Of a DNA stretch of 64,000 nt, positions 1 through 10,265 are shown piece by piece. Numbering within the stretch: the first letter of the stretch is position 1; every line of letters begins with the position of its first letter. A program made the translations under genes and the position numbers. The notes beneath the pieces are model-generated. The model did no database searches. It saw only the letters and a list, made by a program, of their open reading frames with translations, and had not been told where the DNA came from. The stretch is from Polaromonas jejuensis NBRC 106434 (GTDB lineage Bacteria; Pseudomonadota; Gammaproteobacteria; Burkholderiales; Burkholderiaceae_C): contig NZ_BCYO01000006.1 of assembly GCF_001598235.1 (NCBI RefSeq), forward strand, positions 186,001 through 250,000, read 5' to 3'.

Positions 1-231
1 TTGAAGGCCCAGCACAAAACCGACAAACAGGCCGGACACCGTGATGATGGCCAGCGAGTAATTGCCGAGGAAAAAAATCTGGTCGCGCACCAGGCCGAAA
101 CGTTTCAGGGCCGGCCCCGACAGTGCCAGCAGGCGCCGCATCAGCAGGGCGGCATAGCCCAGATCGGCCAGCTGGCAGCGCAGGCCAAAACCCAGACTCG
201 AGAGCAGGCGGACGGGGCTGAAGCGGCTCAT
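1..231 (-). CDS. mlaE: MlaE-family ABC transporter permease, N-terminal part (runs off the window)
   Basis: Only the first 77 residues are present. The minus-strand reading from ATG at 231 gives MSRFSPVRLLSSLGFGLR and continues into a hydrophobic stretch near FVGFVLGLQ at the window edge, as expected for the permease of the Mla phospholipid transporter. MlaE sits in the inner membrane with MlaF and helps keep the outer membrane asymmetric. The start codon overlaps the mlaF stop (ATGA), so the two are translationally coupled. The remaining mlaD, mlaC and mlaB would lie outside the window. Assignment rests on the N-terminus plus the mlaF neighbour. Confidence 0.85.
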   Translation of the reverse strand, partial: MSRFSPVRLLSSLGFGLRCQLADLGYAALLMRRLLALSGPALKRFGLVRDQIFFLGNYSLAIITVSGLFVGFVLGLQ

Positions 232-1067
232 GAACGTGCGCCCCGGTCAGCACGGCCAAAATCAGCGGCGACGTCCGGCCCGGGATAATGGAATTTCACG
301 GGACCTTCGCTGAGCGCGTTGACAAACTGGTGCACCAGCGGATCGCTGGAGTGGCGCACCTCATCGGGCGTGCCCTGCGCTGCAATGCCGCCGTTGGCCA
401 GAATGATGACCTTGTCGGCGATGCGGAAGGTTTCCTCCAGATCATGCGACACCACAATGCTGGTGATGCCCAGCGTGTCGTTGAGCTGGCGAATCAGTTG
501 CGCGGCGGTGCCCAGAGAGATCGGGTCCAGGCCGGCAAACGGCTCGTCGTACATGATGAGTTCGGGGTCCAGCACGATGGCGCGCGCCAGCGCCACGCGC
601 CTGGCCATGCCGCCGGAAACCTCGCCGGGCATGAGATCGCGCGCGCCGCGCAGCCCCACGGCATTGAGCTTCATCAGCACGATGTCACGGATCAGGCTGT
701 CGCTCAGGGAGGTGTGTTCGCGCAGCGGAAAGGCCACGTTGTCAAACACGCTCAAATCGGTGAACAGCGCTCCAAACTGGAACAGCATGCCCATGCGGCG
801 CCGGGCCGCGTAGAGCTCGGGCTGTGCCAGCTTGCCAACGTTTTTCCCGTCAAACAACACTTCACCACTGCTGGCTTTTTGTTGCCCGCCGATCAGGCGA
901 AGCACCGTGGTCTTGCCGCCACCCGAAGCGCCCATGAGCGCCGTGACCTTGCCCCTGGGCACCGACAGCGTGACCCGGTTGAGAATCACGCGGTCCCCCG
1001 CAGAGTTCGGATAGGAAAAGGTCACATCCTTGAATTCAACCAGCGATGAAGCAGAAATGTTGGCCAT
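228..1067 (-). CDS. mlaF: MlaF-type ABC transporter ATP-binding protein
   Basis: Cytoplasmic ATPase of the Mla intermembrane phospholipid transport system. All ABC ATPase motifs are visible in 279 residues: Walker A GASGGGKTT at 46-54, Q-loop Gln97, signature SGGMARR at 151-157 and Walker B LIMYDEP at 170-176, followed by the switch histidine in VVSHDLEE. The SGGMARRVALARA form and the GLDPISLG stretch after Walker B are typical of MlaF rather than of nutrient importers. I chose ATG at 1067. The open frame can be extended six codons to a TTG at 1085, but neither position has a strong ribosome binding site. It overlaps mlaE by 4 bp. Downstream of gltBD and separated from it by a repeat array. 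Confidence 0.93.
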   Translation of the reverse strand: MANISASSLVEFKDVTFSYPNSAGDRVILNRVTLSVPRGKVTALMGASGGGKTTVLRLIGGQQKASSGEVLFDGKNVGKLAQPELYAARRRMGMLFQFGALFTDLSVFDNVAFPLREHTSLSDSLIRDIVLMKLNAVGLRGARDLMPGEVSGGMARRVALARAIVLDPELIMYDEPFAGLDPISLGTAAQLIRQLNDTLGITSIVVSHDLEETFRIADKVIILANGGIAAQGTPDEVRHSSDPLVHQFVNALSEGPVKFHYPGPDVAADFGRADRGARS

Positions 1068-1337
1068 TAAAGTGGGAAAGGCCAACGAGTAGGTCGGCAG
1101 GGCTGAGGGAATGCCCTAATGATACGGTGTTTGGGCGGATTCGTTCCCCGCACGGTCGCCGGACAAGCGGCATCGCAGCTGCTGCACAACACTCTTGCAG
1201 GTGTCAAAGGCCAGAACTCTCAAGGAAATAGTGTCTGTAGCCAAGAAGAACAAGCACAGGCAGCTATTATTTTTATAGCGAAAAACAGTGCACGCCAGCA
1301 CACCCGCTCACCCGCTGTCTCTGCGGACAGCTGCCGG
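1068..1337. other. Intergenic stretch between mlaF and the gltD-tail array
   Basis: No gene is supported here. It must hold the mla promoter, but I cannot place a convincing -35/-10. The only recognisable element is a short palindrome, GCTATTATTTTTATAGC, at 1263-1279, preceded by AACAAGCACAGGCAG. This matches the dispersed family seen at 13014, 32120, 48260, 52190 and 60040. Confidence 0.5.
1262..1279 (+). repeat. Dispersed short palindromic repeat, family 1
   Basis: AGCTATTATTTTTATAGC with the preceding AAGCACAGGC. The family core in this window is a CAAGC-AGCTAT arm, an A/T-rich spacer and an ATAGC arm, usually preceded by GGGCGCAAG. It can form a small hairpin. Seven or eight copies lie in the window, nearly all intergenic. 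Confidence 0.7.
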
Positions 1338-1744
1338 GCGATTTGTGAAGGCCGGGCGTTGCTTTCAGCGTGGCAAGTCGCTGTAACCCATGAGGAACTC
1401 GTCCACCGCGCGCGGCTTGCCGGCCTTCGCGCTACGCAAGCGTGAGCTTGCGTTTCCCCAACCGCCCTTGGGGCGATTTGTGCGGGCCGGGCGTTGCTTT
1501 CAGCGTGGCAAGTCGCTGTAACCCATGAGGAACTCGTCCACCGCGCGCGGCTTGCCGGCCTTCGCGCTACGCAAGCGTGAGCTTGCGTTTCCCTAACCGC
1601 CCCCTGGGGCGATTTGTGAAGGCCGGGCGCTGCTTTCAGCGTGGCAAGTCGCTATAACCCATGAGGACCTTGTCCACCGCGCGCGGCTTGCCGGCCTTCG
1701 CGCTACGCAAGCGTGAGCTTGCGTTTCCCTAACCGCCCCCTGGG
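1338..1744. repeat. Three tandem 135-136 bp units derived from the 3' end of gltD
   Basis: Units run 1338-1472, 1473-1608 and 1609-1744, and the series ends against gltD itself (1745 onward begins with the same GCGATTTG motif). Each unit holds about 65 bp that match the last 20 or so codons of gltD including its stop, with the same tail DLPR-stop readable on the minus strand. It then has a perfect hairpin ACGCAAGC-GTGA-GCTTGCGT and a GC-rich linker with CGCCCCCTGGGGCG. The copies share changes that gltD lacks, including a 2 bp deletion (GCGCGCGGTGGAC where gltD has GCGCGCGCTGTCGAC). They are therefore closer to each other than to the gene. None can encode a functional GltD. Confidence 0.92.
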
Positions 1745-1770
1745 GCGATTTGCGAAGGCCGGGCGCGGCC

Positions 1771-3237
1771 TCAGCGTGGCAGGTCGCTGTAACCCATCAG
1801 AAACTCGTCGACAGCGCGCGCGGCTTGGCGGCCTTCGCGAATCGCCCACACCACCAGGCTCTGGCCGCGCCGGATATCACCGGCGGCAAACACCTTGGGC
1901 ACGTTGGTGGCATAGCCGCCCGTGAAATCAGTGCTGGCCTTGGCATTGCCGCGGCTGTCTTTTTCCACGCCAAAGCCTTCCAGAATGGAGGCCACGGGCG
2001 AGACAAAGCCCATGGCCAGGAGCACCAGATCGGCCTTGAGGGTTTGCTCCGAGCCGGGCACCTCGACCATCTTGCCGTCTTTCCATTCGACACGAACGGT
2101 TTTCAGGCCGGTGACCTTGCCTTTTTCGCCCATCAGTTCCTTGGTCGAAATGGCGAACTCGCGCTCGCAGCCCTCCTCGTGGGAAGAAGAGGTGCGCAGC
2201 TTGATCGGCCAGTAAGGCCAGGTCAGGGGGCGGTTTTCCTCTTCGGGCGGCTGTGGCATCAGCTCAAACTGGGTCACGCTGGCCGCACCATGGCGGTTGC
2301 TGGTGCCCACGCAGTCGGAACCCGTGTCGCCACCGCCGATCACGATGACATGCTTGCCGTCGGCCCGGATCTGGCCCTTGACCTTGTCGCCGGCGTTGAC
2401 CTTGTTTTGCTGCGGCAAAAACTCCATGGCGAAATGCACGCCGTCCAAGTCGCGGCCGGGCACGGGCAGGTCACGCGACTGCTCGGCACCGCCGGTCAGG
2501 ATCACGGCGTCAAAGTCTTTCTGCAGTTGTTCCGGGCTAATGGTTTCCTTGGCCCAGTTGATGACCTTGGAGCCCTTGGGCAGGCTGCCGATCATCACGC
2601 CGGTGCGAAAGCTCACGCCCTCGGCCTGCATCTGCTCGACACGGCGGTCGATATGGATTTTCTCCATCTTGAAGTCGGGGATGCCATAGCGCAGCAGGCC
2701 GCCTATGCGGTCGTTTTTCTCGAACAAGGTCACGTCATGGCCGGCGCGCGCCAGTTGCTGCGCCGCCGCCATGCCGGCGGGGCCGGAGCCCACCACCGCG
2801 ACCTTCTTGCCGGTCTTGTGCCTGGGCAGCTGGGGCTTGACCCAGCCCTCGGACCAGGCACGGTCGATGATGGCGTGCTCAATCGACTTGATGCCGACCG
2901 CGTCGTTGTTGACGTTCAGCACGCAAGCGGCCTCGCAGGGCGCCGGGCAGATGCGGCCGGTGAACTCCGGGAAGTTGTTGGTGCTGTGCAGCGTATCGAT
3001 CGCGTTTTTCCAGTCGGCGCGAAACACCATGTCGTTGAAGTCCGGAATGATGTTGTTGACCGGGCAGCCGTTGTTGCAGAACGGCGTGCCGCAGTCCATG
3101 CAGCGCGCGGCCTGCTTGTTGGCCTGCGCATCGTCCAGGCCTATGACGAATTCCTTGTAGTTTTTCAGGCGCTCCGGAATGGGCTTGTAGCCCTCTTCGA
3201 TGCGCTGGTAGTCCATGAAGCCGGTGATTTTTCCCAT
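1771..3237 (-). CDS. gltD: Glutamate synthase (NADPH) small subunit
   Basis: Beta subunit of glutamate synthase. It passes electrons from NADPH via FAD and Fe-S clusters to GltB, which makes glutamate from 2-oxoglutarate and glutamine. The 488-residue protein has the N-terminal cluster cysteines [13 protein letters not shown] at 46-58 and a second set in CPAPCEAAC near 95-105. An FAD-binding [10 protein letters not shown] follows near residue 150 and an NADPH-binding GGGDTGSDC near 300. Start ATG at 3237 has AGGA about 8 bases upstream. It follows gltB by 55 bp in the same operon. Its 3' end is the source of the tandem array immediately downstream. The gene itself is intact to the DLPR-stop tail. 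Confidence 0.97.
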   Translation of the reverse strand: MGKITGFMDYQRIEEGYKPIPERLKNYKEFVIGLDDAQANKQAARCMDCGTPFCNNGCPVNNIIPDFNDMVFRADWKNAIDTLHSTNNFPEFTGRICPAPCEAACVLNVNNDAVGIKSIEHAIIDRAWSEGWVKPQLPRHKTGKKVAVVGSGPAGMAAAQQLARAGHDVTLFEKNDRIGGLLRYGIPDFKMEKIHIDRRVEQMQAEGVSFRTGVMIGSLPKGSKVINWAKETISPEQLQKDFDAVILTGGAEQSRDLPVPGRDLDGVHFAMEFLPQQNKVNAGDKVKGQIRADGKHVIVIGGGDTGSDCVGTSNRHGAASVTQFELMPQPPEEENRPLTWPYWPIKLRTSSSHEEGCEREFAISTKELMGEKGKVTGLKTVRVEWKDGKMVEVPGSEQTLKADLVLLAMGFVSPVASILEGFGVEKDSRGNAKASTDFTGGYATNVPKVFAAGDIRRGQSLVVWAIREGRQAARAVDEFLMGYSDLPR

Positions 3238-3292
3238 GATGAAGTCCTGTCGATTCCGTTGTTAGTACAAGTGTTGATGCCGGTCGCCCGCC

Positions 3293-6200
3293 TTACTTGG
3301 CAGCGACCGCGTCCTGGTTGGTGGCCACTTGCGAGCGCGTGGTCTCGGTTGCCGCTTCCAGCTGGCGCTCCTTGCGCTCGATCAGGGCACGCTTGTACTC
3401 ATTGGGGAACACTTTCACAAACTTCAGACGGGATTCGCTCCAGTTGTCCAGCAACTCACGGGCACGCTTGCTGCCGGTCCAGCGGTTGTGGTCCTGCAGC
3501 AGGCGCTTGAGCAGTTCCTCGTCGCTTTCACCGGCATGCCAGTCGGCCTTGTCGTGGGTGTGCTGTTCGGCGGTGCTGACCACACGGTCCATGGAGACCA
3601 TGGACATGTTGCAGCGCGTGGCAAACAGGCCATCTTCGTCGTACACATAGGCCACGCCGCCGCTCATGCCGGCGGCGAAGTTGCGGCCGGTCTTGCCCAG
3701 CACGGCCACGGTGCCGCCCGTCATGTATTCGCAGCCATGGTCGCCCGTGCCTTCGACCACCGCCGTCGCACCCGACAGGCGCACGGCAAAACGCTCACCG
3801 GCCACGCCGCTGAAGTAGGCTTCGCCGGTGGTGGCACCGTAAAGCACGGTGTTTCCGACGATGGTGTTTTTGGCCGCATCCCCGCGGAAATCGATGCTGG
3901 GGCGCACCACGATGCGGCCGCCGGAGAGGCCCTTGCCGGTGTAGTCGTTCGCGTCACCGATCAGGTACAGGGTGATGCCCTTGGCCAGGAAGGCGCCAAA
4001 GGACTGGCCTCCGGTGCCTTCGAGCTGGATGCGCAGCGTGTCGTCGGGCAGGCCTTCGGGGTGCAGACGCGTCAGTTCGCCCGACAGCATGGCGCCGACC
4101 GTGCGGTTGACGTTGCGCGCGACCTCGATGAACTGAACCTTCTCGCCCTTTTCCAGCGCCGCTTTGGATTTTTCAATCAGGCGGATGTCCAGCGCTTTTT
4201 CGAGCGCGTGGTCCTGCTCCATCACATGCAGGCGCGGCACATCGGCCGGCACATTGGGCTGGTAGAACAGGCGGCTGAAGTCCAGGCCGCAGGCCTTCCA
4301 GTGGGCGATGCCTTTTTGCGTGTCGAGCAAATCGGCACGGCCGATCAGGTCGTCAAACTTGCGCACGCCCAGCTGCGCCATGAGCTGGCGCGCCTCTTCG
4401 GCCACAAAGAAGAAATAATTGACCACATGCTCGGGCTTGCCGCTGAATTTCTGGCGCAAAACCGGGTCTTGCGTGGCGACGCCGACCGGGCAGGTGTTGA
4501 GGTGGCATTTGCGCATCATGATGCAGCCCTCTACCACCAGCGGCGCCGTGGCAAAGCCGAATTCGTCGGCACCCAGCAGCGCGCCAATGACCACGTCGCG
4601 GCCGGTTTTCATCTGGCCGTCGGCCTGCACACGGATGCGGCCGCGCAGGCGGTTGAGCACCAGCGTCTGCTGGGTTTCGGCCAGGCCGATTTCCCAGGGC
4701 GAACCGGCATGCTTGATGGACGACCAGGGCGAGGCGCCCGTGCCGCCGTCATGGCCGGCAATCACCACATGGTCGGACTTGGCCTTGGCCACGCCCGCCG
4801 CGATGGTGCCGACCCCGACTTCGCTGACCAGCTTGACACTGATGCTGGCGCGCGGGTTGACGTTTTTCAGGTCGTGGATCAGCTGGGCCAGGTCTTCAAT
4901 CGAATAAATGTCGTGGTGCGGCGGCGGCGAAATCAGACCCACGCCGGGCACCGAGTAACGCAGCTGGCCGATGTAGTCGCTGACCTTGCCGCCGGGCAGC
5001 TGGCCGCCCTCGCCGGGCTTGGCACCCTGGGCCATCTTGATCTGGATCTGGTCGGCCGACACCAGGTATTCGGCGGTGACGCCAAAGCGGCCGGAAGCCA
5101 CCTGCTTGATTTTCGAACGCAGCGAGTCACCGTCCTGCAGCGGCAAATCGACCTCGACCTGTTTCGGGCCAATCACGCTTTTCAGCGTCTCGCCCTTTTT
5201 GATCGGGATGCCCTTGAGTTCCTGGCGATAACGCGCCGGGTCCTCACCGCCCTCACCGGTGTTGCTCTTGCCGCCTATGCGGTTCATGGCGACGGCCAGC
5301 GTCGCATGGGCTTCGGTGCTGATGGAGCCCAGCGACATGGCGCCGGTCGCAAAGCGCTTGACGATCTCCTTGGCGGGCTCGACCTCATCAATCGGAATGG
5401 CCTTGCTCGGATCGATCTTGAACTCGAACAGGCCGCGCAAGGTCATGTGGTTGCGGTTCTGGTCGTTGATGAGCTGGGCGTATTCCTTGTAGGTGTTCCA
5501 GTTGTTGGAACGCGTCGAATGCTGCAGCTTGGCAATCGCGTCGGGCGACCACATGTGGTCTTCGCCGCGCACGCGCCAGGCATATTCGCCGCCGGCATCC
5601 AGCATGTGGGCCAGCACCGGATCATCGCTGAAAGCCGCCTTGTGCATGCGCAGGGCTTCTTCGGCAATCTCGAACACGCCCATGCCTTCGACCTGGCTGG
5701 CGGTGCCGGTGAAGAACTTGGCGACGGTGTCGCGGTTCAGGCCAATGGCCTCGAACAGCTGGGCACCGCAATAGCTCATGTAGGTCGATACGCCCATCTT
5801 GGACATGATCTTGGACAGGCCCTTGCCGATGGCCTTGGTGTAGTTGTACACCGCCTTGTCGGTGCCCAGATCGCCCGGCAGGCCGCCGAACAGCTCAGCC
5901 AGGGTCTCGATGGCGAGATAGGGATGGACGGCTTCGGCGCCGTAACCTGCGAGCACGGCAAAGTGATGCACTTCGCGCGCCGAACCGGTTTCAACGACCA
6001 GACCGGCCGTGGTGCGCAAGCCCTCCTTCACCAGATGCTGGTGGATGGCCGACAGGGCCAGCAGGGCCGGAATGGCCACCTGCGTGGGGCTCACGGCACG
6101 ATCGCTGACGATCAGGATGTTCTTGCCGTCCTTGATGGCATCGACCGCTTCGGCGCACAGCGAGGCCAGCTTGGCCTCCACGCCTTCGTGGCCCCAGGCC

Positions 6201-8089
6201 AGCGGGTAGGTGATGTCCAGCGTGTAGCTCTTGAACTTGCCCTGGGTGTGCGCCTCGATGTCGCGCAGCTTTTGCATGTCGGCGCTGTTGAGCACCGGCT
6301 GGCTGACCTCCAGCCGCATCGGCGGGTTGACCTGGTTGATGTCCAGCAGGTTGGGCTTGGGGCCGATGAAGGACACCAGCGACATCACGATGGCTTCGCG
6401 AATCGGGTCGATGGGCGGATTCGTCACCTGCGCGAACAGCTGCTTGAAGTAGTTGTACAGCGGCTTGTTCTTGTTGGACAGCACGGCCAGCGGGCTGTCG
6501 TTGCCCATGGAGCCGGTGGCCTCCTCGCCGTTGGTCGCCATGGGCGACATCAGGAACTTGATGTCTTCCTGGGTGTAGCCAAAGGCCTGCTGGCGATCTA
6601 GTAATGACACTCCCCCGTGGCTCCCCACTTCGTGTGGTTCGCCTCCCCCCTCGCTGGGGGCGGCGCCTTGCGCCCGGCCAAGCCGGTTCGCGGCCCCCGC
6701 TGGCAGTTGGGCCACGTCGTCCAGCTTGATGCGCAGGTTTTCAATCCACTGCTTGTAGGGCTTGCTGTGCGCCAGCGTGGCCTTGATTTCCTCGTCGTCC
6801 ACCATGCGGCCCTGTTCCAGGTCGATCAGGAACATCTTGCCGGGCTGCAAACGCCACTTGCGCACGATCTTGTGCTCGGGAATCGGCAGCACGCCCGACT
6901 CCGAGGCCATGATGACCAGGTCATCGTCGGTGACGCAGTAGCGCGAGGGACGCAGGCCGTTGCGGTCCAGCGTGGCGCCAATCTGGCGGCCGTCGGTGAA
7001 CACGATGGAGGCCGGGCCGTCCCAGGGCTCGAGCATGGCGGCGTGGTATTCGTAAAAGGCCTTGCGGCGCTCGTCCATGGTGGTGTGCTGCTCCCAGGGC
7101 TCGGGGATCATCATCATCACCGCCTGGCTGATCGGGTAGCCGGCCATGGTCAGCAGCTCGAGGCAGTTGTCGAAGGTGGCGGTATCGGACTGGCTGGCAA
7201 AGCTGATCGGGTAGAGCTTTTGCAGGTCGGCGCCGAGCACCGGCGAGGACATCACGCCTTCGCGCGCCTTCATCCAGTTGTAGTTGCCCTTGACGGTGTT
7301 GATCTCGCCGTTGTGCGCCACATAGCGGTAGGGGTGGGCCAGCGGCCACTCGGGAAAGGTGTTGGTCGAAAAGCGCTGGTGCACCAGGCCCAGGGCCGAA
7401 ACGCAGCGTTCATCGGTCAGGTCCAGGTAGTAGGTGCCCACCTGGTCGGCCAGCAGCAGGCCCTTGTAGACCACGGTGCGGCTGGACATGCTGGGCACGT
7501 AATACTCTTTGCTGTGTGTCAGCTTCAAATTCTGGATGGCCGCACTGGCGGTCTTGCGAATCACATACAGCTTGCGCTCCAGCGCGTCCTGCACGATCAC
7601 GTCGTTGCCGCGGCCAATGAAAATCTGGCGCAGGATGGGTTCCTTGGCGCGCACTGTGGGCGACATGGGCATGTCGCGGTTGACCGGCACATCGCGCCAG
7701 CCCAGCAGCACCTGGCCTTCGGCCTTGACGGCGCGCTCCAGCGCCTGTTCGCAGGCCAGGCGCGAGGCATGCTCCTTGGGCAAAAACACCATGCCCACGC
7801 CATATTCGCCCGGCGGAGGCAAGGCCACGCCCTGCTTGGCCATTTCTTCGCGGTACAGCGCATCGGGCAGCTGGATCAGAATGCCGGCGCCGTCGCCCAT
7901 CAGCTTGTCGGCCCCCACCGCGCCCCGATGGTCCAGGTTTTCAAGGATTTTCAGGCCCTGTTGAACGATGGCGTGGGTCTTGTGACCCTTGATGTGGGCG
8001 ACAAAGCCCACACCGCACGCGTCGTGCTCATTGGCACCGGCATACAAACCGTGTTGTTCAAAATGCTTGATTTCAGCAGCCGTGGTCAT
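3293..8089 (-). CDS. gltB: Glutamate synthase (NADPH) large subunit, with an in-frame repeat insertion
   Basis: Alpha subunit of glutamate synthase, 1598 residues. Cys25 in DACGVGFV is the expected N-terminal nucleophile of the class II glutaminase domain after processing. The central region and FMN/2-oxoglutarate synthase domain follow, with [16 protein letters not shown] and the 3Fe-4S cysteines in CHLNTCPVG. The C-terminal GXGXG beta-helix domain ends the protein. Start ATG at 8089 is preceded by GAGGAA. Odd feature: residues about 460-496 are a low-complexity Gly/Ala/Arg stretch placed just before [14 protein letters not shown]. At DNA level this is a copy of a dispersed GC-rich repeat (6603-6712). 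The reading frame is kept and all family motifs lie outside it, so I expect a working enzyme. Confidence 0.97.
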   Translation of the reverse strand: MTTAAEIKHFEQHGLYAGANEHDACGVGFVAHIKGHKTHAIVQQGLKILENLDHRGAVGADKLMGDGAGILIQLPDALYREEMAKQGVALPPPGEYGVGMVFLPKEHASRLACEQALERAVKAEGQVLLGWRDVPVNRDMPMSPTVRAKEPILRQIFIGRGNDVIVQDALERKLYVIRKTASAAIQNLKLTHSKEYYVPSMSSRTVVYKGLLLADQVGTYYLDLTDERCVSALGLVHQRFSTNTFPEWPLAHPYRYVAHNGEINTVKGNYNWMKAREGVMSSPVLGADLQKLYPISFASQSDTATFDNCLELLTMAGYPISQAVMMMIPEPWEQHTTMDERRKAFYEYHAAMLEPWDGPASIVFTDGRQIGATLDRNGLRPSRYCVTDDDLVIMASESGVLPIPEHKIVRKWRLQPGKMFLIDLEQGRMVDDEEIKATLAHSKPYKQWIENLRIKLDDVAQLPAGAANRLGRAQGAAPSEGGGEPHEVGSHGGVSLLDRQQAFGYTQEDIKFLMSPMATNGEEATGSMGNDSPLAVLSNKNKPLYNYFKQLFAQVTNPPIDPIREAIVMSLVSFIGPKPNLLDINQVNPPMRLEVSQPVLNSADMQKLRDIEAHTQGKFKSYTLDITYPLAWGHEGVEAKLASLCAEAVDAIKDGKNILIVSDRAVSPTQVAIPALLALSAIHQHLVKEGLRTTAGLVVETGSAREVHHFAVLAGYGAEAVHPYLAIETLAELFGGLPGDLGTDKAVYNYTKAIGKGLSKIMSKMGVSTYMSYCGAQLFEAIGLNRDTVAKFFTGTASQVEGMGVFEIAEEALRMHKAAFSDDPVLAHMLDAGGEYAWRVRGEDHMWSPDAIAKLQHSTRSNNWNTYKEYAQLINDQNRNHMTLRGLFEFKIDPSKAIPIDEVEPAKEIVKRFATGAMSLGSISTEAHATLAVAMNRIGGKSNTGEGGEDPARYRQELKGIPIKKGETLKSVIGPKQVEVDLPLQDGDSLRSKIKQVASGRFGVTAEYLVSADQIQIKMAQGAKPGEGGQLPGGKVSDYIGQLRYSVPGVGLISPPPHHDIYSIEDLAQLIHDLKNVNPRASISVKLVSEVGVGTIAAGVAKAKSDHVVIAGHDGGTGASPWSSIKHAGSPWEIGLAETQQTLVLNRLRGRIRVQADGQMKTGRDVVIGALLGADEFGFATAPLVVEGCIMMRKCHLNTCPVGVATQDPVLRQKFSGKPEHVVNYFFFVAEEARQLMAQLGVRKFDDLIGRADLLDTQKGIAHWKACGLDFSRLFYQPNVPADVPRLHVMEQDHALEKALDIRLIEKSKAALEKGEKVQFIEVARNVNRTVGAMLSGELTRLHPEGLPDDTLRIQLEGTGGQSFGAFLAKGITLYLIGDANDYTGKGLSGGRIVVRPSIDFRGDAAKNTIVGNTVLYGATTGEAYFSGVAGERFAVRLSGATAVVEGTGDHGCEYMTGGTVAVLGKTGRNFAAGMSGGVAYVYDEDGLFATRCNMSMVSMDRVVSTAEQHTHDKADWHAGESDEELLKRLLQDHNRWTGSKRARELLDNWSESRLKFVKVFPNEYKRALIERKERQLEAATETTRSQVATNQDAVAAK
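6603..6712 (+). repeat. Dispersed GC-rich repeat, family 2, inserted in frame inside gltB
   Basis: The plus strand has CCCACTTCGTGTGGTTCGC, then a C-run/G-run hairpin (CTCCCCCCTCGCTGGGGGCGG) and a GCGCCTTGCGCCCGGCC tail. The same order (CCACTTCGTGTG, hairpin, GGGGCGGCCC) is seen at 48618-48708, 39214-39296 and, reversed, 62521-62591. Here it is translated as part of GltB on the opposite strand. Boundaries are approximate. Confidence 0.8.
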
Positions 8090-8227
8090 GGCAATTCCTC
8101 GTCAGGTGGGGACAAAAGCGGCGTCAAGGTACCCGCAGGCACGCGCCACTCTTCTCCGCAAGGGTTCACAATTTTTTCGCAGGAAAGCGGAGCATAGTGC
8201 ACCGCAACAATAATGCCAAGTAGTTTA

Positions 8228-9087
8228 ATTGGGGTCAGATTCCAATTAAATACCGATAAAATCAATCAACATTTATTTGGGGACACATCAAAAATAGTAG
8301 CAAGACATCAAGCAAATATAAGTACTATGCTGCTTTTCAGTCCTCTTTTGGCTGGCTGGCGGGTCGCCCCGGGAGGTTTTTTTGAAGGCGGCGCTCCGTG
8401 CGCTTTTGCAGTTCCGCCACAAAATCTTCCCCACCCAGGGCCCAGCCGCTGAGGGCCGACTGGGTCAGCGCGTGCTGCTGCGCCGGCGTGATGCCCTGGT
8501 GCACCAATTCGGCGTAGGCCGCCTCGCGCGCGAATGGCGTGTTGCCCAAGGTCCAGAACAAGGGGTGCGGCGTCACCATCCTGTCGCTGCGCAGGCCGGC
8601 GTAATGGCCGTGACTGGACCAGGGGTAGTCTTTGGCCTCCCCCACCAGCCCGGCGCGCACCGGGTTGAGGTCGATATAGGCCATGCAGGCCAGCAGGTAG
8701 CGATCCGTTTCTATCAGGGTCGAACGGTAGCGCCCTTCCCACAGGGTCCCGGAACGCCCCTGGCTGTCGTTGAAATAGCGCACATAGCGGCGACCGACGG
8801 CTTGCATCATCTGCGGCAGACCTTCGGCCGTGCCGGGCGTGGCGAGCAAGTGAAAGTGGTTGCTCATCAGCACATAGGCATGCAGGGCCACGCCAAATTT
8901 CTGGGTGTTTTCGTCCAGCAGCGCCAGCAGCATCTGGTAATCGGCCGCGGACGAGAAAATGGCCTGCCGGTTATTGCCCCGCTGGATGATGTGGTGGGGG
9001 TAGCCGGGGAGCGTGAGACGGGGAAGACGCGCCATGAGATGCCATGCCTGAAGTTCCCCTCATGATAATTCGGAATCTGACCCCAAT
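8228..9087. mobile_element. RAYT element bounded by a 16 bp inverted repeat
   Basis: ATTGGGGTCAGATTCC at 8228-8243 and its exact reverse complement GGAATCTGACCCCAAT at 9072-9087 flank a REP-associated tyrosine transposase gene. Such GGGGTCAGA-type palindromic ends commonly flank this transposase class. The left end continues as AATT, giving a near-palindrome AATTGGGGTCAGATTCCAATT. The element lies between the gltB promoter region and an unrelated ABC-transporter gene. Confidence 0.75.
8337..9035 (-). CDS. REP-associated tyrosine transposase (Y1/IS200-like HUH family)
   Basis: A 232-residue single-domain HUH endonuclease. It begins MARLPRLTLPGYPHHIIQRG, typical of the class, and carries the metal-binding histidine pair in SNHFHLLA and an aromatic helix RRYVRYFND with the candidate catalytic tyrosine. 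WEGRYRSTLI and YIDLNPVRAGLV are family motifs. RAYTs nick and process single-stranded palindromic repeats rather than moving as ordinary insertion sequences. No accessory TnpB is present. The C-terminus is long and basic (about 60 residues past the core). It appears intact. Flanking inverted repeats are listed separately. Confidence 0.9.
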   Translation of the reverse strand: MARLPRLTLPGYPHHIIQRGNNRQAIFSSAADYQMLLALLDENTQKFGVALHAYVLMSNHFHLLATPGTAEGLPQMMQAVGRRYVRYFNDSQGRSGTLWEGRYRSTLIETDRYLLACMAYIDLNPVRAGLVGEAKDYPWSSHGHYAGLRSDRMVTPHPLFWTLGNTPFAREAAYAELVHQGITPAQQHALTQSALSGWALGGEDFVAELQKRTERRLQKNLPGRPASQPKED

Positions 9088-9113
9088 ATTCTGCAGGCGC
9101 TCTCCCAGCGAAA

Positions 9114-10265
9114 CTAGCGGACTATCTTGCCGTCGGGGGTGATGGTCACCAGGTCAATCACGCGCACCGACTCATACTTTTTGGGGCGCAGATTGATGCG
9201 GAAGCCGCCCACGTCGTAATCGGTCATGGCCTCAAACACCTTTTGCAGGCCGGCGCGATCGGGCTTGCCACCGCCGCCCGACGCGGCGCGGCGCACGCCT
9301 TCGGCAAAGGTGCGGGCGGCGATATAGCCTTCCACACTTTCATAGCTGGGGGTCTGGTCGGTCTGGTTCAGCGCGTCCAGGTATTCCTTGATGATGGGCG
9401 TGCCGGTGCTGCGCGGGGAAGGCACCACTTGCGAAATGACAATCCCGCCAATCTCCTTGCCCAGCGCCGTAAACAAGGGATCTATGCCGACCACCGAGAA
9501 GTTCAGAAACTGGCCGCCATAACCGGCCCGGCGCATCTTGCGGATGAAAGCCGCCGACGAATTGAACAGACTGACCTGGATGATGGCCTGGGGCTGCGCC
9601 TTCATCAGTTGGGCGACCGCCGCATCCACCTTGTCGCTGTTCACCGGCGAAAAGGCACTGCCCACGATGGGCGGGCGCTTGAGGTCGACCAGCGCCTGGT
9701 TGACGGCGGCCAGGCCCGCGCGGCCCATGGCGTCGTCCTCGGCAAACACGGCGATCCGGTCCTGGTTGAGCGTCGCGCAATGGCGCACCACCTTGTAGGC
9801 CTCGTCAGCCAGCGCCGGACGGACATGAAACACCAGGCCGAGGGCAGGATCATGCAGCGCATCGGAAGCCGCAAAAGGGGCAAAAAACAGGGCGCCCGCC
9901 GGTTTGGCCACGGCAAAGGCCGCATCGCAACTGGCCGTGCCGGCAAAGCCGAACAGCGCATCGACCCCCTCATCAAGCAGCTGCCGGGCATTGCTGGCGG
10001 CCTTGGCCGGGTTGTAGCCGTCGTCGAGGGCCTTGACCTCTATCTTGTAGCCGCCCGCACCATTTTTGGCATTGATGGCATCGAAATAGATTTTCGCGCC
10101 GTTGAAGTAGGCCAGGCCGATCTGGTCTGCCGTCCCGGTGAGCGGCACGGACTGGCCCACCACCAGCTTGCGCGCTTTGGCGCTTTGCGCCCGGAGCGCC
10201 GGACTCGCCACCGCAGCGCCCGCCGACATAGCCCCCAGAATGAATTGCCGCCGTTTGAAACCCAT
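9114..10265 (-). CDS. Periplasmic ABC-transporter substrate-binding protein (branched-chain amino acid/amide type)
   Basis: About 383 residues of the LivK/Peripla_BP_6 type. The N-terminus MGFKRRQFILGAMSAGAA with SPALRAQS is a signal sequence with a twin-arginine pair. The mature part begins KLVVGQSVPLTG, the usual first strand of this family, and contains a second Rossmann-like lobe near IAVFAEDDAMGRAG. I took ATG at 10265, with AAGG just upstream; an in-frame start at 10334 would put 23 residues before the signal peptide. No permease or ATPase genes of the liv type are adjacent, so this is an orphan binding protein. Its ligand cannot be told from sequence. Confidence 0.85.
   Translation of the reverse strand: MGFKRRQFILGAMSAGAAVASPALRAQSAKARKLVVGQSVPLTGTADQIGLAYFNGAKIYFDAINAKNGAGGYKIEVKALDDGYNPAKAASNARQLLDEGVDALFGFAGTASCDAAFAVAKPAGALFFAPFAASDALHDPALGLVFHVRPALADEAYKVVRHCATLNQDRIAVFAEDDAMGRAGLAAVNQALVDLKRPPIVGSAFSPVNSDKVDAAVAQLMKAQPQAIIQVSLFNSSAAFIRKMRRAGYGGQFLNFSVVGIDPLFTALGKEIGGIVISQVVPSPRSTGTPIIKEYLDALNQTDQTPSYESVEGYIAARTFAEGVRRAASGGGGKPDRAGLQKVFEAMTDYDVGGFRINLRPKKYESVRVIDLVTITPDGKIVR

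Noticed and set aside
1116..1301. Small open frames between mlaF and the gltD array
   Set aside because: Short, no ribosome binding site, overlap a dispersed repeat; no support for coding.
1338..1744. Possible CRISPR array or tandem regulatory RNA repeats
   Set aside because: Units are 135-136 bp with no alternating unique spacers and match the gltD tail, so it is a gene-derived tandem duplication.
3329..6601. A very long open frame (over 1000 codons) on the plus strand opposite gltB
   Set aside because: It mirrors GltB codon structure in a high-GC gene; composition is His/Gln/Arg-rich with no recognisable domain. The same effect gives long antisense frames over groEL, zwf, ilvA and resB.
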